DNA from: Thalassovita autumnalis | GTDB taxonomy: Bacteria > Pseudomonadota > Alphaproteobacteria > Rhodobacterales > Rhodobacteraceae | Reading direction: 5' to 3' | NCBI RefSeq assembly: GCF_001458255.1 | Contig: NZ_CYSB01000036.1 | Location: 62,001-126,000, forward strand | DNA length: 64,000 nucleotides | In this document: piece after piece, positions 1 through 9,186 of the stretch | Position numbering within the stretch: the first letter of the stretch is position 1 | How the letters are laid out: each line of letters opens with the position of its first letter | Made by a program: the position numbers and the translations under genes | Notes under the pieces: generated by a model | What the model was told of the DNA's origin: nothing | The model's database searches: none | The model's input: only the letters and a program-made list of their open reading frames with translations

Positions 1-1
1 G

Positions 2-400
2 GCAGTGCAGGGGCAGGTGACCTCTGGCGCCTGTTCTGTTTCGCAGGCGGCGGCATTGGCGGCTTTGACTGGCGATCAGGCGCTGTTGATCACACGGCTG
101 GAGGAAATGCGCCAGAGGCGAGACCGCGTCGTCGCAGCGCTCAATGCGATTGAGGGTATCCGCTGTCCGGCGCCGGATGGGGCGTTCTACGTCTTCCCGG
201 ATATCCGTGGGGCTATGGCCAAAGGTGGTTTTGACACGGATGCTGATTTCTGCGCCGCCTTGCTGGATCAGCAGGGGCTGGCGATTGTGCCGGGGCGTGC
301 CTTTGGCCTGCCGGGGCATGCACGGCTATCCTTCGCCTATGCCAAGGAAGAGATCGAAGCGGGCCTTGCCCGTATCGCAGCCTTTGTGGCGGCGTTCTGA
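2..400 (+). CDS. PLP-dependent class I/II aminotransferase, C-terminal part (5' end outside window)
   Basis: Only the last ~132 codons lie in the window; the reading frame is open to the left edge. The visible part matches the C-terminal small domain of fold-type I (aspartate-aminotransferase-like) enzymes: the segment DGAFYVFPDIRG is typical of substrate closure in this family, and a later ARLSFAY carries the arginine that in the family binds the substrate carboxylate. The catalytic lysine would lie upstream and cannot be seen. It ends 36 bases before the E1 fusion gene and runs in the same direction. Next to pipecolate/aminoadipate-type enzymes, a role as 2-aminoadipate or similar transaminase is a reasonable inference, but other amino-acid substrates are possible. 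Confidence 0.85.
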   Translation, partial: AVQGQVTSGACSVSQAAALAALTGDQALLITRLEEMRQRRDRVVAALNAIEGIRCPAPDGAFYVFPDIRGAMAKGGFDTDADFCAALLDQQGLAIVPGRAFGLPGHARLSFAYAKEEIEAGLARIAAFVAAF

Positions 401-436
401 GCCAGCCCACTGCGACAAGACATTTAGGAGAAGACC

Positions 437-2626
437 ATGGATCGCGCCGCGATTGTGCATAAGAACTTCATCACCCGGGTGGCCGCGGCGGATCTGCCTG
501 AGGGCAATGCGCCCAGCGGGCCATTGGCGGCGCCGGAAGCGGTTTCGATTTTCCGCTCGGGCTGTCTGTCGCGGGCGATGGATCTGAAAAGCCGCGCGAT
601 GCAGAAGGCGGGGCAAGGGTTTTACACCATCGGCTCCTCCGGGCATGAAGGTCTGGCGGCGGTTGCGGCGGCGCTGCGGCCCACTGACATGGCATTTCTG
701 CATTACCGGGATGCGGCGTTTCAGATCCAGCGCGGTGAACAGGTGCCAGGCCAGACCATTGCGCGCGACATGATGCTGAGCTTTGCCTGCTCCAGCGAAG
801 ATCCCATTTCCGGCGGTCGCCATAAGGTGCTGGGCTCCAAAGCGCTGAACATTCCGCCGCAGACTTCAACCATTGCCAGTCACCTGCCGAAAGCTGTGGG
901 CGCGGCCTACTCCATTGGTGCCGCCAAACGGCACCGTCCGGAACATGCGGTGTTGCCGGATGATGCCATTGTCTACTGCAGCTTTGGCGATGCCTCGGCC
1001 AACCACTCCACCGCGCAGGGGGCGTTCAATACCGCCGGTTGGACTGCGTTCCAGTCGGTGCCCATGCCGCTGTTGTTCTGTTGTGAGGACAACGGGATCG
1101 GCATTTCGACCAAAACCCCGAGAGGCTGGATCACGGCCAATTTTCAGAACCGTCCCGGCATCAAGTATTTCGCCTGCGATGGTCTGGACATCTATGACAC
1201 CTATGCCACCGCGCAAGAGGCCGCGCGCTATGTGCGGGAACGCAAGAAACCGGCCTTCCTGCATGTGCGCACCGTGCGGCTCTACGGTCACGCAGGGGCG
1301 GATGTGGCCACCAGCTATCTGCCCAAGGCTGAGGTTGAGCAGGATGAGGCCAATGATCCGCTGCTGCATTCGGTCCGTCTGATGCAACAGGCGGGCGCGC
1401 TGCAACCGGCTGAGGCGCTGAAGATCTACCAGGATACAATGGACCGGGTCGAACGGATCGGGGATGAGGCCGCGACGCGCCCACATCTGGAAACGGCCAG
1501 CGATGTGATGGCCTCCCTGATCCCGCCGAAACGGACCTGCGCGCCCAGCAATGGCCCCTCGGCCACCGCGCGGCAGGCGGCGTTTGGCTCTGATCTGCGC
1601 GCGATGGAGGAACCGCAGATCATGTCACGTCTGATCAACTGGGCGCTGACAGATCTGATGTTGGAGCATGGTGAGATCGTCATGATGGGCGAAGACGTTG
1701 GCCTGAAGGGCGGCGTTTACGGCGTGACGCAAAAACTGCGCCAGCGCTTTGTTCCGGATCGGATGATCGATACGCTGTTGGATGAACAATCCATTCTGGG
1801 GCTTGCCATCGGTATGGCGCAGAACGGCTATACTCCGATGCCGGAAATCCAGTTCCTGGCCTATCTGCATAATGCTGAGGATCAGATCCGCGGTGAGGCG
1901 GCGACGTTGTCGTTCTTCTCAGAAGGGCAATACACCAATCCGATGGTGATGCGGATTGCTGGCCTTGGTTACCAGAAGGGGTTCGGTGGCCATTTCCACA
2001 ATGATAACTCGGTCGCCGTTCTGCGCGACATTCCCGGTGTCATCCTGGCCTGTCCGTCTAACGGTGCAGATGCCGCGATGATGTTGCGGGAATCTGTGCG
2101 TCTTGCGCGGGAAGAACAGCGCGTTGTCGCCTTCCTTGAGCCGATTGCGCTTTACCCGATGCGGGACCTGCACGCGTCCAAAGATGGCGGCTGGATGCAG
2201 CGCTACCCGGACCCGTCTCAGACCATCGCGTTGGGCGAGGTGGGCGTGCATGGCGCAGGAAAGGAACTGGCGATCGTGACCTTCGGCAATGGCACCTACC
2301 TTAGTCAGCAGGCCCTGCCCGCGATTGAGGCCGCAGGGATCAAGACGCGCATCATCGATATGCGCTGGCTGTCGCCGCTGCCGAAAGACGCGCTGACCAA
2401 GGCGGTCGCGGGCTGTGACAACATTCTGGTGGTGGATGAAACCCGCCATTCCGGCGGTGTGGCCGAAGCCTTGATGGCGCATTTCCATGAGGTGTCAGAG
2501 GCCAAGCTGACCCGGCTGACCGCCGAGGACAGTTTTATCGCCACCGGCCCGGCCTATGCGGCCACCATGCCGTCCAAGGACAGCATCACTGCTGCGGCCC
2601 TGAACCTTGTGGGGAAACCATCATGA
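437..2626 (+). CDS. Fused E1 alpha/beta subunit of a thiamine-diphosphate 2-oxoacid dehydrogenase
   Basis: 729 residues, about the sum of a separate E1 alpha (residues ~1-370) and E1 beta (~390-729) of branched-chain or pyruvate dehydrogenase complexes. The alpha half has a ThDP region CSFGDASANHSTAQGAFN followed by EDNG. The usual GDG is GDA here. The beta half opens with the typical MGEDVGLKGGVYGVT stretch and carries the transketolase-type pyrimidine and C-terminal domains. No E2 or E3 gene is visible in the window, so it must share them or have them elsewhere. ATG at 437 is preceded by AGGAGA. Its stop overlaps the next ATG (ATGA), which implies translational coupling with the acyltransferase-like gene. 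In this context oxidation of 2-oxoadipate is possible; branched-chain 2-oxoacids are the main alternative. Confidence 0.85.
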   Translation: MDRAAIVHKNFITRVAAADLPEGNAPSGPLAAPEAVSIFRSGCLSRAMDLKSRAMQKAGQGFYTIGSSGHEGLAAVAAALRPTDMAFLHYRDAAFQIQRGEQVPGQTIARDMMLSFACSSEDPISGGRHKVLGSKALNIPPQTSTIASHLPKAVGAAYSIGAAKRHRPEHAVLPDDAIVYCSFGDASANHSTAQGAFNTAGWTAFQSVPMPLLFCCEDNGIGISTKTPRGWITANFQNRPGIKYFACDGLDIYDTYATAQEAARYVRERKKPAFLHVRTVRLYGHAGADVATSYLPKAEVEQDEANDPLLHSVRLMQQAGALQPAEALKIYQDTMDRVERIGDEAATRPHLETASDVMASLIPPKRTCAPSNGPSATARQAAFGSDLRAMEEPQIMSRLINWALTDLMLEHGEIVMMGEDVGLKGGVYGVTQKLRQRFVPDRMIDTLLDEQSILGLAIGMAQNGYTPMPEIQFLAYLHNAEDQIRGEAATLSFFSEGQYTNPMVMRIAGLGYQKGFGGHFHNDNSVAVLRDIPGVILACPSNGADAAMMLRESVRLAREEQRVVAFLEPIALYPMRDLHASKDGGWMQRYPDPSQTIALGEVGVHGAGKELAIVTFGNGTYLSQQALPAIEAAGIKTRIIDMRWLSPLPKDALTKAVAGCDNILVVDETRHSGGVAEALMAHFHEVSEAKLTRLTAEDSFIATGPAYAATMPSKDSITAAALNLVGKPS

Positions 2627-3663
2627 GCAGCAAGAAAACAGCCGTAGTCATCTGCCCCGGTCGGGGCACTTACAATGCAGCGGAGCTGGGCTATCTCAGC
2701 CGCCACTTCCGCGATGCAGACCTGATGGCGCGCTTTGACGCGGAACGCACCCGTATGGGGCAGGACAGTCTGGCGGCGCTGGATGGCGCTGAACGGTTTT
2801 CGCTGGCCCGTCACAGCCGGGGCGATAATGCCTCGGCCCTGATCTATGCCGCCACGCTGGGCGATTTCATGGCGATTAACCGCGATGAGGTTGAGGTGGT
2901 TGCGGTCACCGGCAACTCGATGGGTTGGTATTCAGCGCTGGCCTGCGGCGGTGCGCTCAGTGCGGAGGAGGGCTTCAAGGTTTCCAACACCATGGGTAGC
3001 CTGATGCAGGCGGCGCTGATTGGTGGGCAGGTGATTTACCCTTGGGTCGATGAGGATTGGCGCCCGCAGCCCACCCGCCGCGCCGCCCTGCTGTCGGTTG
3101 TAGATGAGATCAACGCGCGCGCCGGTCATGTGCTGACCCTGTCCATTGATCTGGGCGGCATGCTGGTCTTGGCGGGGGATGAACCCGGTCTGGCCGCCTT
3201 TGAGGCTGCGGTGGAACCAACACAGGGACGCTTCCCGATGCGGCTGGGCAATCACGCGGCGTTCCACAGCCATCTGCAGGCGCCTGTTGCCCAGCAGGGG
3301 CGCGATCAATTGCCCGCCAGCCTGTTTCAGCAGCCGGATCTGCCAATGATCGACGGGCGCGGCGCCATCTGGTGGCCGGGCGCCTGCGATCTGGGGGCAC
3401 TCTGGTCCTATACGCTGGGCCATCAGGTCACGGAAACCTATGACTTCACCCATGCCATCACAGTGGCGGCGCGTGAGTTTGCCCCGGATATGTTCATCGT
3501 CACCGGCCCCGGCACCACGCTGGGCGGCGCGGTGGCGCAATCGCTGATCCGCGCGGGGTGGCGCGGCATCGAAGATAAGTCCTCTTTCAAACAACAACAG
3601 GACCAGCATCCGCGCCTGATCTCCATGGGGAGAGAAGACCAGCGCGCTGTGGTGTCCAAGTAA
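2623..3663 (+). CDS. FabD-like acyltransferase (malonyl-CoA:ACP transacylase family)
   Basis: 346 residues with the alpha/beta-hydrolase-like acyltransferase fold of FabD. The nucleophile elbow reads GNSMG, with Ser at about residue 99 (FabD usually has GHSLG). The second catalytic residue is probably in NHAAFHSH (His ~211 or ~215). The N-terminal CPGRGTYNAAELG replaces the FPGQGSQ of true FabD. The start codon overlaps the stop of the E1 fusion. FabD itself loads malonyl groups onto acyl carrier protein, but no fatty-acid genes lie nearby. An acyl-transfer or acyl-CoA hydrolysis step in amino-acid breakdown is only an inference. Family assignment is good; substrate is unknown. Confidence 0.75.
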   Translation: MSSKKTAVVICPGRGTYNAAELGYLSRHFRDADLMARFDAERTRMGQDSLAALDGAERFSLARHSRGDNASALIYAATLGDFMAINRDEVEVVAVTGNSMGWYSALACGGALSAEEGFKVSNTMGSLMQAALIGGQVIYPWVDEDWRPQPTRRAALLSVVDEINARAGHVLTLSIDLGGMLVLAGDEPGLAAFEAAVEPTQGRFPMRLGNHAAFHSHLQAPVAQQGRDQLPASLFQQPDLPMIDGRGAIWWPGACDLGALWSYTLGHQVTETYDFTHAITVAAREFAPDMFIVTGPGTTLGGAVAQSLIRAGWRGIEDKSSFKQQQDQHPRLISMGREDQRAVVSK

Positions 3664-3693
3664 CCTCACACCAACACTCAGTAGGAAGATAAG

Positions 3694-5196
3694 ATGTCTC
3701 ATTCCGAAATCCTGGCCGCTTCGGGCCTGACCGAGGCCGAGCTGACCGGCGGAACGCTGGCGGTACACACCCCCGTTGATGGCTCCGAGATTGCGCGCCT
3801 TGCCATGCACAGCGTGGCAGAGGCGGACGAGATGATTGCCACCGCGCATGAGGCGTTTTTGCAGTGGCGGACGGTGCCCGCGCCGCGCCGGGGCGAATTT
3901 GTGCGCCTGCTGGGTGAAGAGCTGCGCCGCGAGAAAGAGGCGCTGGGCGCGCTGGTGACGCTGGAATGCGGCAAGATCTATCAGGAAGGTCTGGGCGAAG
4001 TGCAGGAGATGATCGACATCTGCGATTTCGCTGTGGGTCTGTCGCGTCAGCTTTATGGTCTGACCATTGCCTCGGAACGCCCCGGTCATGCGATGCGGGA
4101 AACTTGGCACCCGATGGGCGTCTGCGGCGTCATCACCGCCTTCAACTTCCCGGTCGCCCCCTGGTGCTGGAACGCGGCGCTGGCGCTGGTTTGCGGTGAT
4201 CCGGTTATCTGGAAACCGTCTGAAAAGACCCCGCTAACCGCCCTTGCCGTGCAGAAAATCTGTGACCGGGTGTGCGAACAGTTTGGCGACGATGCCCCGA
4301 AAGGGCTGACACAGGTTCTGATCGGGGAACGCGATCTGGGTGAGGCGCTGACCGCCAACCCCAAGGTGGCGCTGATCTCGGCCACCGGATCGGTCCCGAT
4401 GGGCCGCGCTGTTGCTGCGGATATGTCGAAACGTCTGGGCCGCACCATTCTGGAACTGGGCGGCAACAACGCGATGATCGTGGCGCCCTCGGCGGATCTA
4501 GAAATGGCGCTGCGGGCGATTGTCTTCTCAGCTGTTGGCACCGCCGGTCAGCGCTGCACCACCCTGCGCCGCCTGATTGTGCACGAAGATGTCTATGACG
4601 CGCTGGTGCCGCGTCTGGTCAAGGCCTACGCCGGCCTGCCGATTGGCGATCCCCTGGCCGAGGGCACGCTGGTTGGACCGCTGATCGATCAGGACGCCCT
4701 GTCGGCAATGGACAAGGCGCTGGTTCAGGCGCAGGCCGAAGGGGGCACCGTCCATGGCGGCGGGCAGGCTTTGGCCGAAAGCCATGGCGCAGCGGCCTAT
4801 GTGAACCCGGCGATTGTGGAAATGCCCGGTCAAAGCGCGATCATGCATCATGAAACCTTCGCGCCGATCCTCTATGTGGTGAAATATCAATCGCTTGAAC
4901 AGGCGATCGACATGCAAAACGCAGTGCCTCAGGGCCTCTCCTCTTGCATCTTCTCGACAGACGTGCGTGAAACCGAGCTGTTCTTGTCGGCGGCGGGGTC
5001 CGATTGCGGGATCGCCAATGTCAACATCGGCCCTTCGGGGGCTGAGATTGGCGGGGCCTTCGGCGGTGAGAAAGAGACCGGCGGCGGACGTGAAAGCGGA
5101 TCGGATGCGTGGAAAGGCTACATGCGGCGCCAGACCAACACCGTGAACTACTCGCGTGAGCTGCCTCTGGCGCAGGGGATCAAGTTTGACATCTAA
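3694..5196 (+). CDS. Aldehyde dehydrogenase, L-aminoadipate-semialdehyde (ALDH7/AmaB) type
   Basis: 500 residues, full length for the NAD-dependent aldehyde dehydrogenase superfamily. Catalytic Glu is in LELGGNNAM (about residue 254) and catalytic Cys in GTAGQRCTT (about residue 288). The GQRCTT signature and overall layout resemble the ALDH7 group that oxidises L-2-aminoadipate 6-semialdehyde. The start has a GGAAGA-type ribosome binding site in the 30-base gap after the acyltransferase-like gene. The next gene is an AmaA-like FAD oxidase, the usual partner in the pipecolate route: pipecolate to piperideine-6-carboxylate, then to aminoadipate semialdehyde, then to 2-aminoadipate. Family call is firm; the specific substrate is inferred from similarity and neighbours. 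Confidence 0.85.
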   Translation: MSHSEILAASGLTEAELTGGTLAVHTPVDGSEIARLAMHSVAEADEMIATAHEAFLQWRTVPAPRRGEFVRLLGEELRREKEALGALVTLECGKIYQEGLGEVQEMIDICDFAVGLSRQLYGLTIASERPGHAMRETWHPMGVCGVITAFNFPVAPWCWNAALALVCGDPVIWKPSEKTPLTALAVQKICDRVCEQFGDDAPKGLTQVLIGERDLGEALTANPKVALISATGSVPMGRAVAADMSKRLGRTILELGGNNAMIVAPSADLEMALRAIVFSAVGTAGQRCTTLRRLIVHEDVYDALVPRLVKAYAGLPIGDPLAEGTLVGPLIDQDALSAMDKALVQAQAEGGTVHGGGQALAESHGAAAYVNPAIVEMPGQSAIMHHETFAPILYVVKYQSLEQAIDMQNAVPQGLSSCIFSTDVRETELFLSAAGSDCGIANVNIGPSGAEIGGAFGGEKETGGGRESGSDAWKGYMRRQTNTVNYSRELPLAQGIKFDI

Positions 5197-6490
5197 ACAG
5201 GCACAGAGTGATCTGTCGCGCGGCCTTTGGGCCGCCAGTCTGAAACAGCGGGCCGACTGTGGCCCGCTGACCCAGGAAATCAGCGTCGATCTGGCGGTGA
5301 TCGGCGGCGGCTTCACCGGCTGTTCAGCCGCTTACGATGCGGCACGCAGCGGTGCCTCCGTCGCCCTGCTGGAGGCCCATGACATCGGCGAAGGCGGATC
5401 AGGCCGCAACGTCGGGCTGGTCAATGCCGGTCTATGGCTGCCCCCTGATGTGATCCTGACCCAAATGGGTGAGGCACCGGGGCGTCATCTGATCGATGTG
5501 CTGGGCCGCGCGCCCGATCTGGTCTTTGACCTCATCAACCACGAAGGCATTGAGTGCGAAGCCACCCGCGCCGGCACGCTGCATCTGGCCCATGCGGCCA
5601 GCGGTCTGAAAGATCTGCAAAACCGGCACCGTCAGGGCAATCAGTTTGGGGCCTCGCTGCAATTGCTGGACGCTGCCGAAACCCAACGACGCACAGGCAG
5701 TGATGCGTTTCACGGGGCGCTGCTTAACCCCGCGGCAGGCACGGTGCAGCCGCTGGCTTATTGTCACGGGCTGGCGCAGGCGGCGCAACGCGCCGGGGCG
5801 CAGCTGTTTGCCAATTCACCGGTGGAGGCACTGCGCCATGAGGCGGGGCAATGGCAGTTGATGACGCCGCAGGGCATCGTGCGGGCCGGGGCGCTCCTGG
5901 TGGCGACAAACGCCTATGCGGAGGCTGCGGCCCTGCCAGACCGCCCGCAATATGTGACGGTGAACTACTGCCAGTTTGCCACCATCCCCATGTCGACGGA
6001 GCAGCAGGCGCGGATCCTGCCCGCGGGGGAAGGCTGCTGGGATACGGCGCAGGTGATGTCCTCGATCCGCCGGGATGCGGCGGGGCGGATGATTGTGGGT
6101 GGCATGGGCAACAGCCGTGGTCTGGGCGCGGCGCTGCACGCGGGCTGGGCCCGGCACAAGCTGAGGTCGCTCTACCCGGAACTGGGGGATCTGCCGTTTG
6201 AACATCACTGGTCGGGCCGCATTGCGATGACCAGCGATCATATCCCCAAGGTGCAGATCTTTGGACCCAACGCCTATGCGATTTTTGGCTATTCGGGGCG
6301 TGGCATTGCGCCGGGCACTGTTTTTGGCACCGCAGCGGCCAAGACCCTGTTGAGTGGCGACGACAGCTATCTGCCGCTGCCAGTGGTTGAAGCCTATGCC
6401 GAACGGTTCACCGCCGCCAAAGGCGCGTTTTTTGAATTTGGCGCCACCATGGTCCACACCCTGAATCGGCTGCCGTTCACCGCCCGTTAA
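5186..6490 (+). CDS. FAD-dependent amine oxidase, L-pipecolate oxidase (AmaA)-like
   Basis: About 434 residues. The N-terminal dinucleotide-binding motif LAVIGGGFTGCSAAYDAA is followed by SGRNVGLVNAGLW, the conserved DAO-family stretch after the second beta strand. A C-terminal GRIAMTSDHIPK and FGYSGRGIAPG match the FAD-binding end of glycine/D-amino-acid-oxidase-like proteins. The likely start is the TTG at 5186, 7 bases after CAGGGG, which overlaps the ALDH gene by 11 bases. An ATG at 5156 would give ten extra residues of poor quality. Coupling to an aminoadipate-semialdehyde-type dehydrogenase supports pipecolate oxidase. A gamma-glutamylputrescine oxidase-like role is the alternative. Confidence 0.8.
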   Translation: MTSKQAQSDLSRGLWAASLKQRADCGPLTQEISVDLAVIGGGFTGCSAAYDAARSGASVALLEAHDIGEGGSGRNVGLVNAGLWLPPDVILTQMGEAPGRHLIDVLGRAPDLVFDLINHEGIECEATRAGTLHLAHAASGLKDLQNRHRQGNQFGASLQLLDAAETQRRTGSDAFHGALLNPAAGTVQPLAYCHGLAQAAQRAGAQLFANSPVEALRHEAGQWQLMTPQGIVRAGALLVATNAYAEAAALPDRPQYVTVNYCQFATIPMSTEQQARILPAGEGCWDTAQVMSSIRRDAAGRMIVGGMGNSRGLGAALHAGWARHKLRSLYPELGDLPFEHHWSGRIAMTSDHIPKVQIFGPNAYAIFGYSGRGIAPGTVFGTAAAKTLLSGDDSYLPLPVVEAYAERFTAAKGAFFEFGATMVHTLNRLPFTAR

Positions 6491-6520
6491 GGGCTGGCAG
6501 CCGTGTTCGGGCGGGGCGGA

Positions 6521-7711
6521 TTACCCCTCAGCCAGACCATAGGCGATGCCGGCGGCCAGTCCGCGCAGTTCTGCCAGGCCCCGCAGGCGCCCCACCAGCG
6601 GATAACCGGGGTGGGCATCGCCGCCGATGTCGCTGACCAATTCATGGCCATGATCCGGGCGCACCGGGATCGCGGCATCGCTGCGCCCTTCGGCGCGGCG
6701 ACGGGCCTCTTCGCGCAGGATCACCGCCATCAGTGCCGCCATATCGGTGTCACCCGCCAGATGGGCATCTTCCTGAAACGAACCATCCGCCTCTTTGCGC
6801 ACATTGCGCAGATGGGCAAAGTGGATCCGGTCGGCAAAGCGTTTGGCGATGGCCGGAACGTCATTGATCGGGTTCGCTCCCAGAGACCCTGAGCAGAGCG
6901 TCAGACCATTGGCCGGGCTGTCCACAGCCCCCAGGATGAAGGCGATGTCCGCCTCATTTGACACGATGCGCGGCAGGCCCAGCAAGGGGCGCGGCGGATC
7001 GTCGGGATGCACACAAAGGCGCATGCCCAGATCTTCGGCGGCAGGCACAACCTCTTCCAAGAAACGTTTGAAATTGGCCCGCAGATCCTCCGCAGTGAAG
7101 CCCTGCCAGGGGGCAAGGGCAGCGCGCAGGCTGTTCACGTCATAGCGAGCATAGGCCCCGGGCAGGCCGGACATGATGGATTTCACCAGCTCCACCTGCT
7201 GCGCCTCGCTGGAACTTGCATACCAGTCTTTGGCTTGGGCGACGACATCCGCCGGGAAGTCATCTGCAGCGCCATCCCGGCCCAGCATGAAGACGTCAAA
7301 AGCCGCCATTTCAACAGCGTCATAGCGCAGTGCATTGCCCCCTTCGGGCAGCGGCGCGTGCAGGCTGGTGCGGGTCCAGTCCAGCAGCGGCATGAAGTTG
7401 TAACAGATCGTCTGCACACCCTCGGCTGCCAGATTGGCCATCGATTGACGGTAGTTGGCAAAGAGCTGTGTCAGATCGCCAGCGCCGCGTTTGATGTCTT
7501 CGTGTACCGGCAGGCTTTCGACCACGGCCCAGTGCATGTTGCCGGGCGCGGCCTCGATCATGGCTTTGCGTTCGGCGATAACCTCGCGCGGCCAGACCTC
7601 ACCGTAGGGGAGTTCGTGCAGGGCCGTCACCACACCCGTGGCCCCGGTCTGGGCAACCTCGGGCAGGGTGATGTGGTCAAGTGGGCCGAACCATCTCCAA
7701 CTTTCGATCAT
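6521..7711 (-). CDS. uxuA: Mannonate dehydratase
   Basis: 396 residues, the usual length. It dehydrates D-mannonate to 2-keto-3-deoxygluconate. Family hallmarks are visible: the N-terminal ESWRWFGPLDH, the metal/substrate segment LCVHPDDPPRPLLG, CSGSLGANP and the C-terminal RPDHGHEL. The start chosen is the ATG at 7711 with AAAGGA upstream. A longer reading frame reaches 7771, but its extra residues do not match the family. The ATG overlaps the uxuB stop (ATGA), so it is the last gene of the hexuronate operon, converging on the FAD oxidase gene with only ~30 bases between. Confidence 0.95.
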   Translation of the reverse strand: MIESWRWFGPLDHITLPEVAQTGATGVVTALHELPYGEVWPREVIAERKAMIEAAPGNMHWAVVESLPVHEDIKRGAGDLTQLFANYRQSMANLAAEGVQTICYNFMPLLDWTRTSLHAPLPEGGNALRYDAVEMAAFDVFMLGRDGAADDFPADVVAQAKDWYASSSEAQQVELVKSIMSGLPGAYARYDVNSLRAALAPWQGFTAEDLRANFKRFLEEVVPAAEDLGMRLCVHPDDPPRPLLGLPRIVSNEADIAFILGAVDSPANGLTLCSGSLGANPINDVPAIAKRFADRIHFAHLRNVRKEADGSFQEDAHLAGDTDMAALMAVILREEARRRAEGRSDAAIPVRPDHGHELVSDIGGDAHPGYPLVGRLRGLAELRGLAAGIAYGLAEG

Positions 7712-9186
7712 GCGTCGGTCCTTTCTGCCGTGGTCAATCTGGCGACCATGGCGCGGGCGCCATATTGGCAAAGGCCTTGGTAGGCCTCGGTCACGGCCTG
7801 TGAAACCCTCGGATTGCAGGCCAGCGCGCTTGGAAAGACCTCCTCTATGCTGAGGAGGTCGGCCACCTTGACAGCAGGGGCCTTGGCACTGTCAGAGGCT
7901 GCGCGCAGGCGCTCAGCCAGTGGATCGCGCACATCGATCGCGTTGCCTGCCTCATCCACGCCACCGACGTAGCGCATCCACCCCGCAACCGCGAGGGCAA
8001 GGCCATCGATGCGGCCACCCCGCGCCAGTTGATCGGCGATCGTGCCCAGCAGGCGCTGCGGTAGTTTCTGACTGCCATCCATCGCGATTTGCCAGGTGCG
8101 GTGGCGGATCGCCGGGTTGCGATAGCGCGCCAGCAAGGCATCGGCATAGGCTGGCAGGTCTTCACCTTCGGGGCGGATCAGGGTCGGCTGGATCTCATCA
8201 CGCCACAGATGCTGGCACAGCGCAGCAAAGGGGGCATCCGCTATGGTCTCGGCAATTGTTTCGTGTCCGGCCAGATAGCCCAGATAGGCCAGCGTTGAAT
8301 GGGTGCCATTGAGGCAGCGCAGCTTCATCAACTCATGCGCTTCGACAGATTTGACCAGCTGCGCCCCTGCCGTTTCCCAAGCCGGGCGGTCGCCGTTGAC
8401 GAAGTCATCTTCGATGACCCACTGGCGGAAGGGCTCATGCATCACCGCACCGGGATCATAGTAGCCCGTGGTGGCTTGCAGCTGTGCCACATCGGCTTCA
8501 GTCGTTGCGGGGGTGATCCGGTCGACCATGGTCGAGGGGAAACGTCCCTTGGCCGCGATCCAATCGGCCAGATCCGCATCGCGGGCGCAGGCAAACTCCA
8601 GCACAAAGCCCCGCGCCAGAACGCCGTTGGACGGCAGGTTGTCACAGGACAGAACGGTAAAGGGCGGCAGCCCAGCGGCGCGACGGCGTGCCAGCGCTTC
8701 AACGATGAAGCCAGGGGCAGTTTGCGGCGCGGCCGGGTTGGCAAGATCGGCCTTGATGCCCGGATCATCCAGCCGCAACTGCCCTGTCGCGGGTTCATGG
8801 CAGTATCCCTTTTCGGTGATCGTCAGTGACACGATCTTGACCGCGGGGTCAGCCATTGCGGTGAGCACCGCTTCGGGGTCTTCGGGGGCGACAAGAACGT
8901 CGCGGATTGCCGTGATGACCTGGGTCTCTGGCCCCTCTGGGGACAGGGTGACGGAGGTGTAAGCGCCGCCCTGCGGTTGCAGCTGATCCCGCGCCGCCGT
9001 GCTGCGCAGGCTGACCGCCAGAATGCCCCAATCACCGCCTTGGGCGGCAAGGGCCTCATGCGTGTAAACGGCATTGAACGCACGGAAAAACGCGCCGGGG
9101 CCAAGATGGACGATGCCAACCTTGGGGGCGGGGCCGTCTGGGCGGGTTAAGCGGGGGGCTTTATCGGGCAAGCCAACCTCCATCAA
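7708..9186 (-). CDS. uxuB: Fructuronate reductase (mannitol dehydrogenase family)
   Basis: 492 residues. The N-terminal Rossmann motif VGIVHLGPGAFFRAF is the signature of the polyol-specific long-chain dehydrogenase family. It is placed between kduD and uxuA, with an ATGA overlap to uxuA and an overlap of about 26 bases with kduD. In the pathway it reduces D-fructuronate to D-mannonate with NADH. The presence of UxaC and UxuA and the absence of an altronate dehydratase gene favour fructuronate over tagaturonate or mannitol. Starting ATGATG gives two possible first codons. Confidence 0.9.
   Translation of the reverse strand: MMEVGLPDKAPRLTRPDGPAPKVGIVHLGPGAFFRAFNAVYTHEALAAQGGDWGILAVSLRSTAARDQLQPQGGAYTSVTLSPEGPETQVITAIRDVLVAPEDPEAVLTAMADPAVKIVSLTITEKGYCHEPATGQLRLDDPGIKADLANPAAPQTAPGFIVEALARRRAAGLPPFTVLSCDNLPSNGVLARGFVLEFACARDADLADWIAAKGRFPSTMVDRITPATTEADVAQLQATTGYYDPGAVMHEPFRQWVIEDDFVNGDRPAWETAGAQLVKSVEAHELMKLRCLNGTHSTLAYLGYLAGHETIAETIADAPFAALCQHLWRDEIQPTLIRPEGEDLPAYADALLARYRNPAIRHRTWQIAMDGSQKLPQRLLGTIADQLARGGRIDGLALAVAGWMRYVGGVDEAGNAIDVRDPLAERLRAASDSAKAPAVKVADLLSIEEVFPSALACNPRVSQAVTEAYQGLCQYGARAMVARLTTAERTDA

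Noticed and set aside
2932-4110. 392-residue minus-strand ORF
   Set aside because: Antisense to the FabD-like and aldehyde dehydrogenase genes; His/Gln/Arg-rich shadow product.
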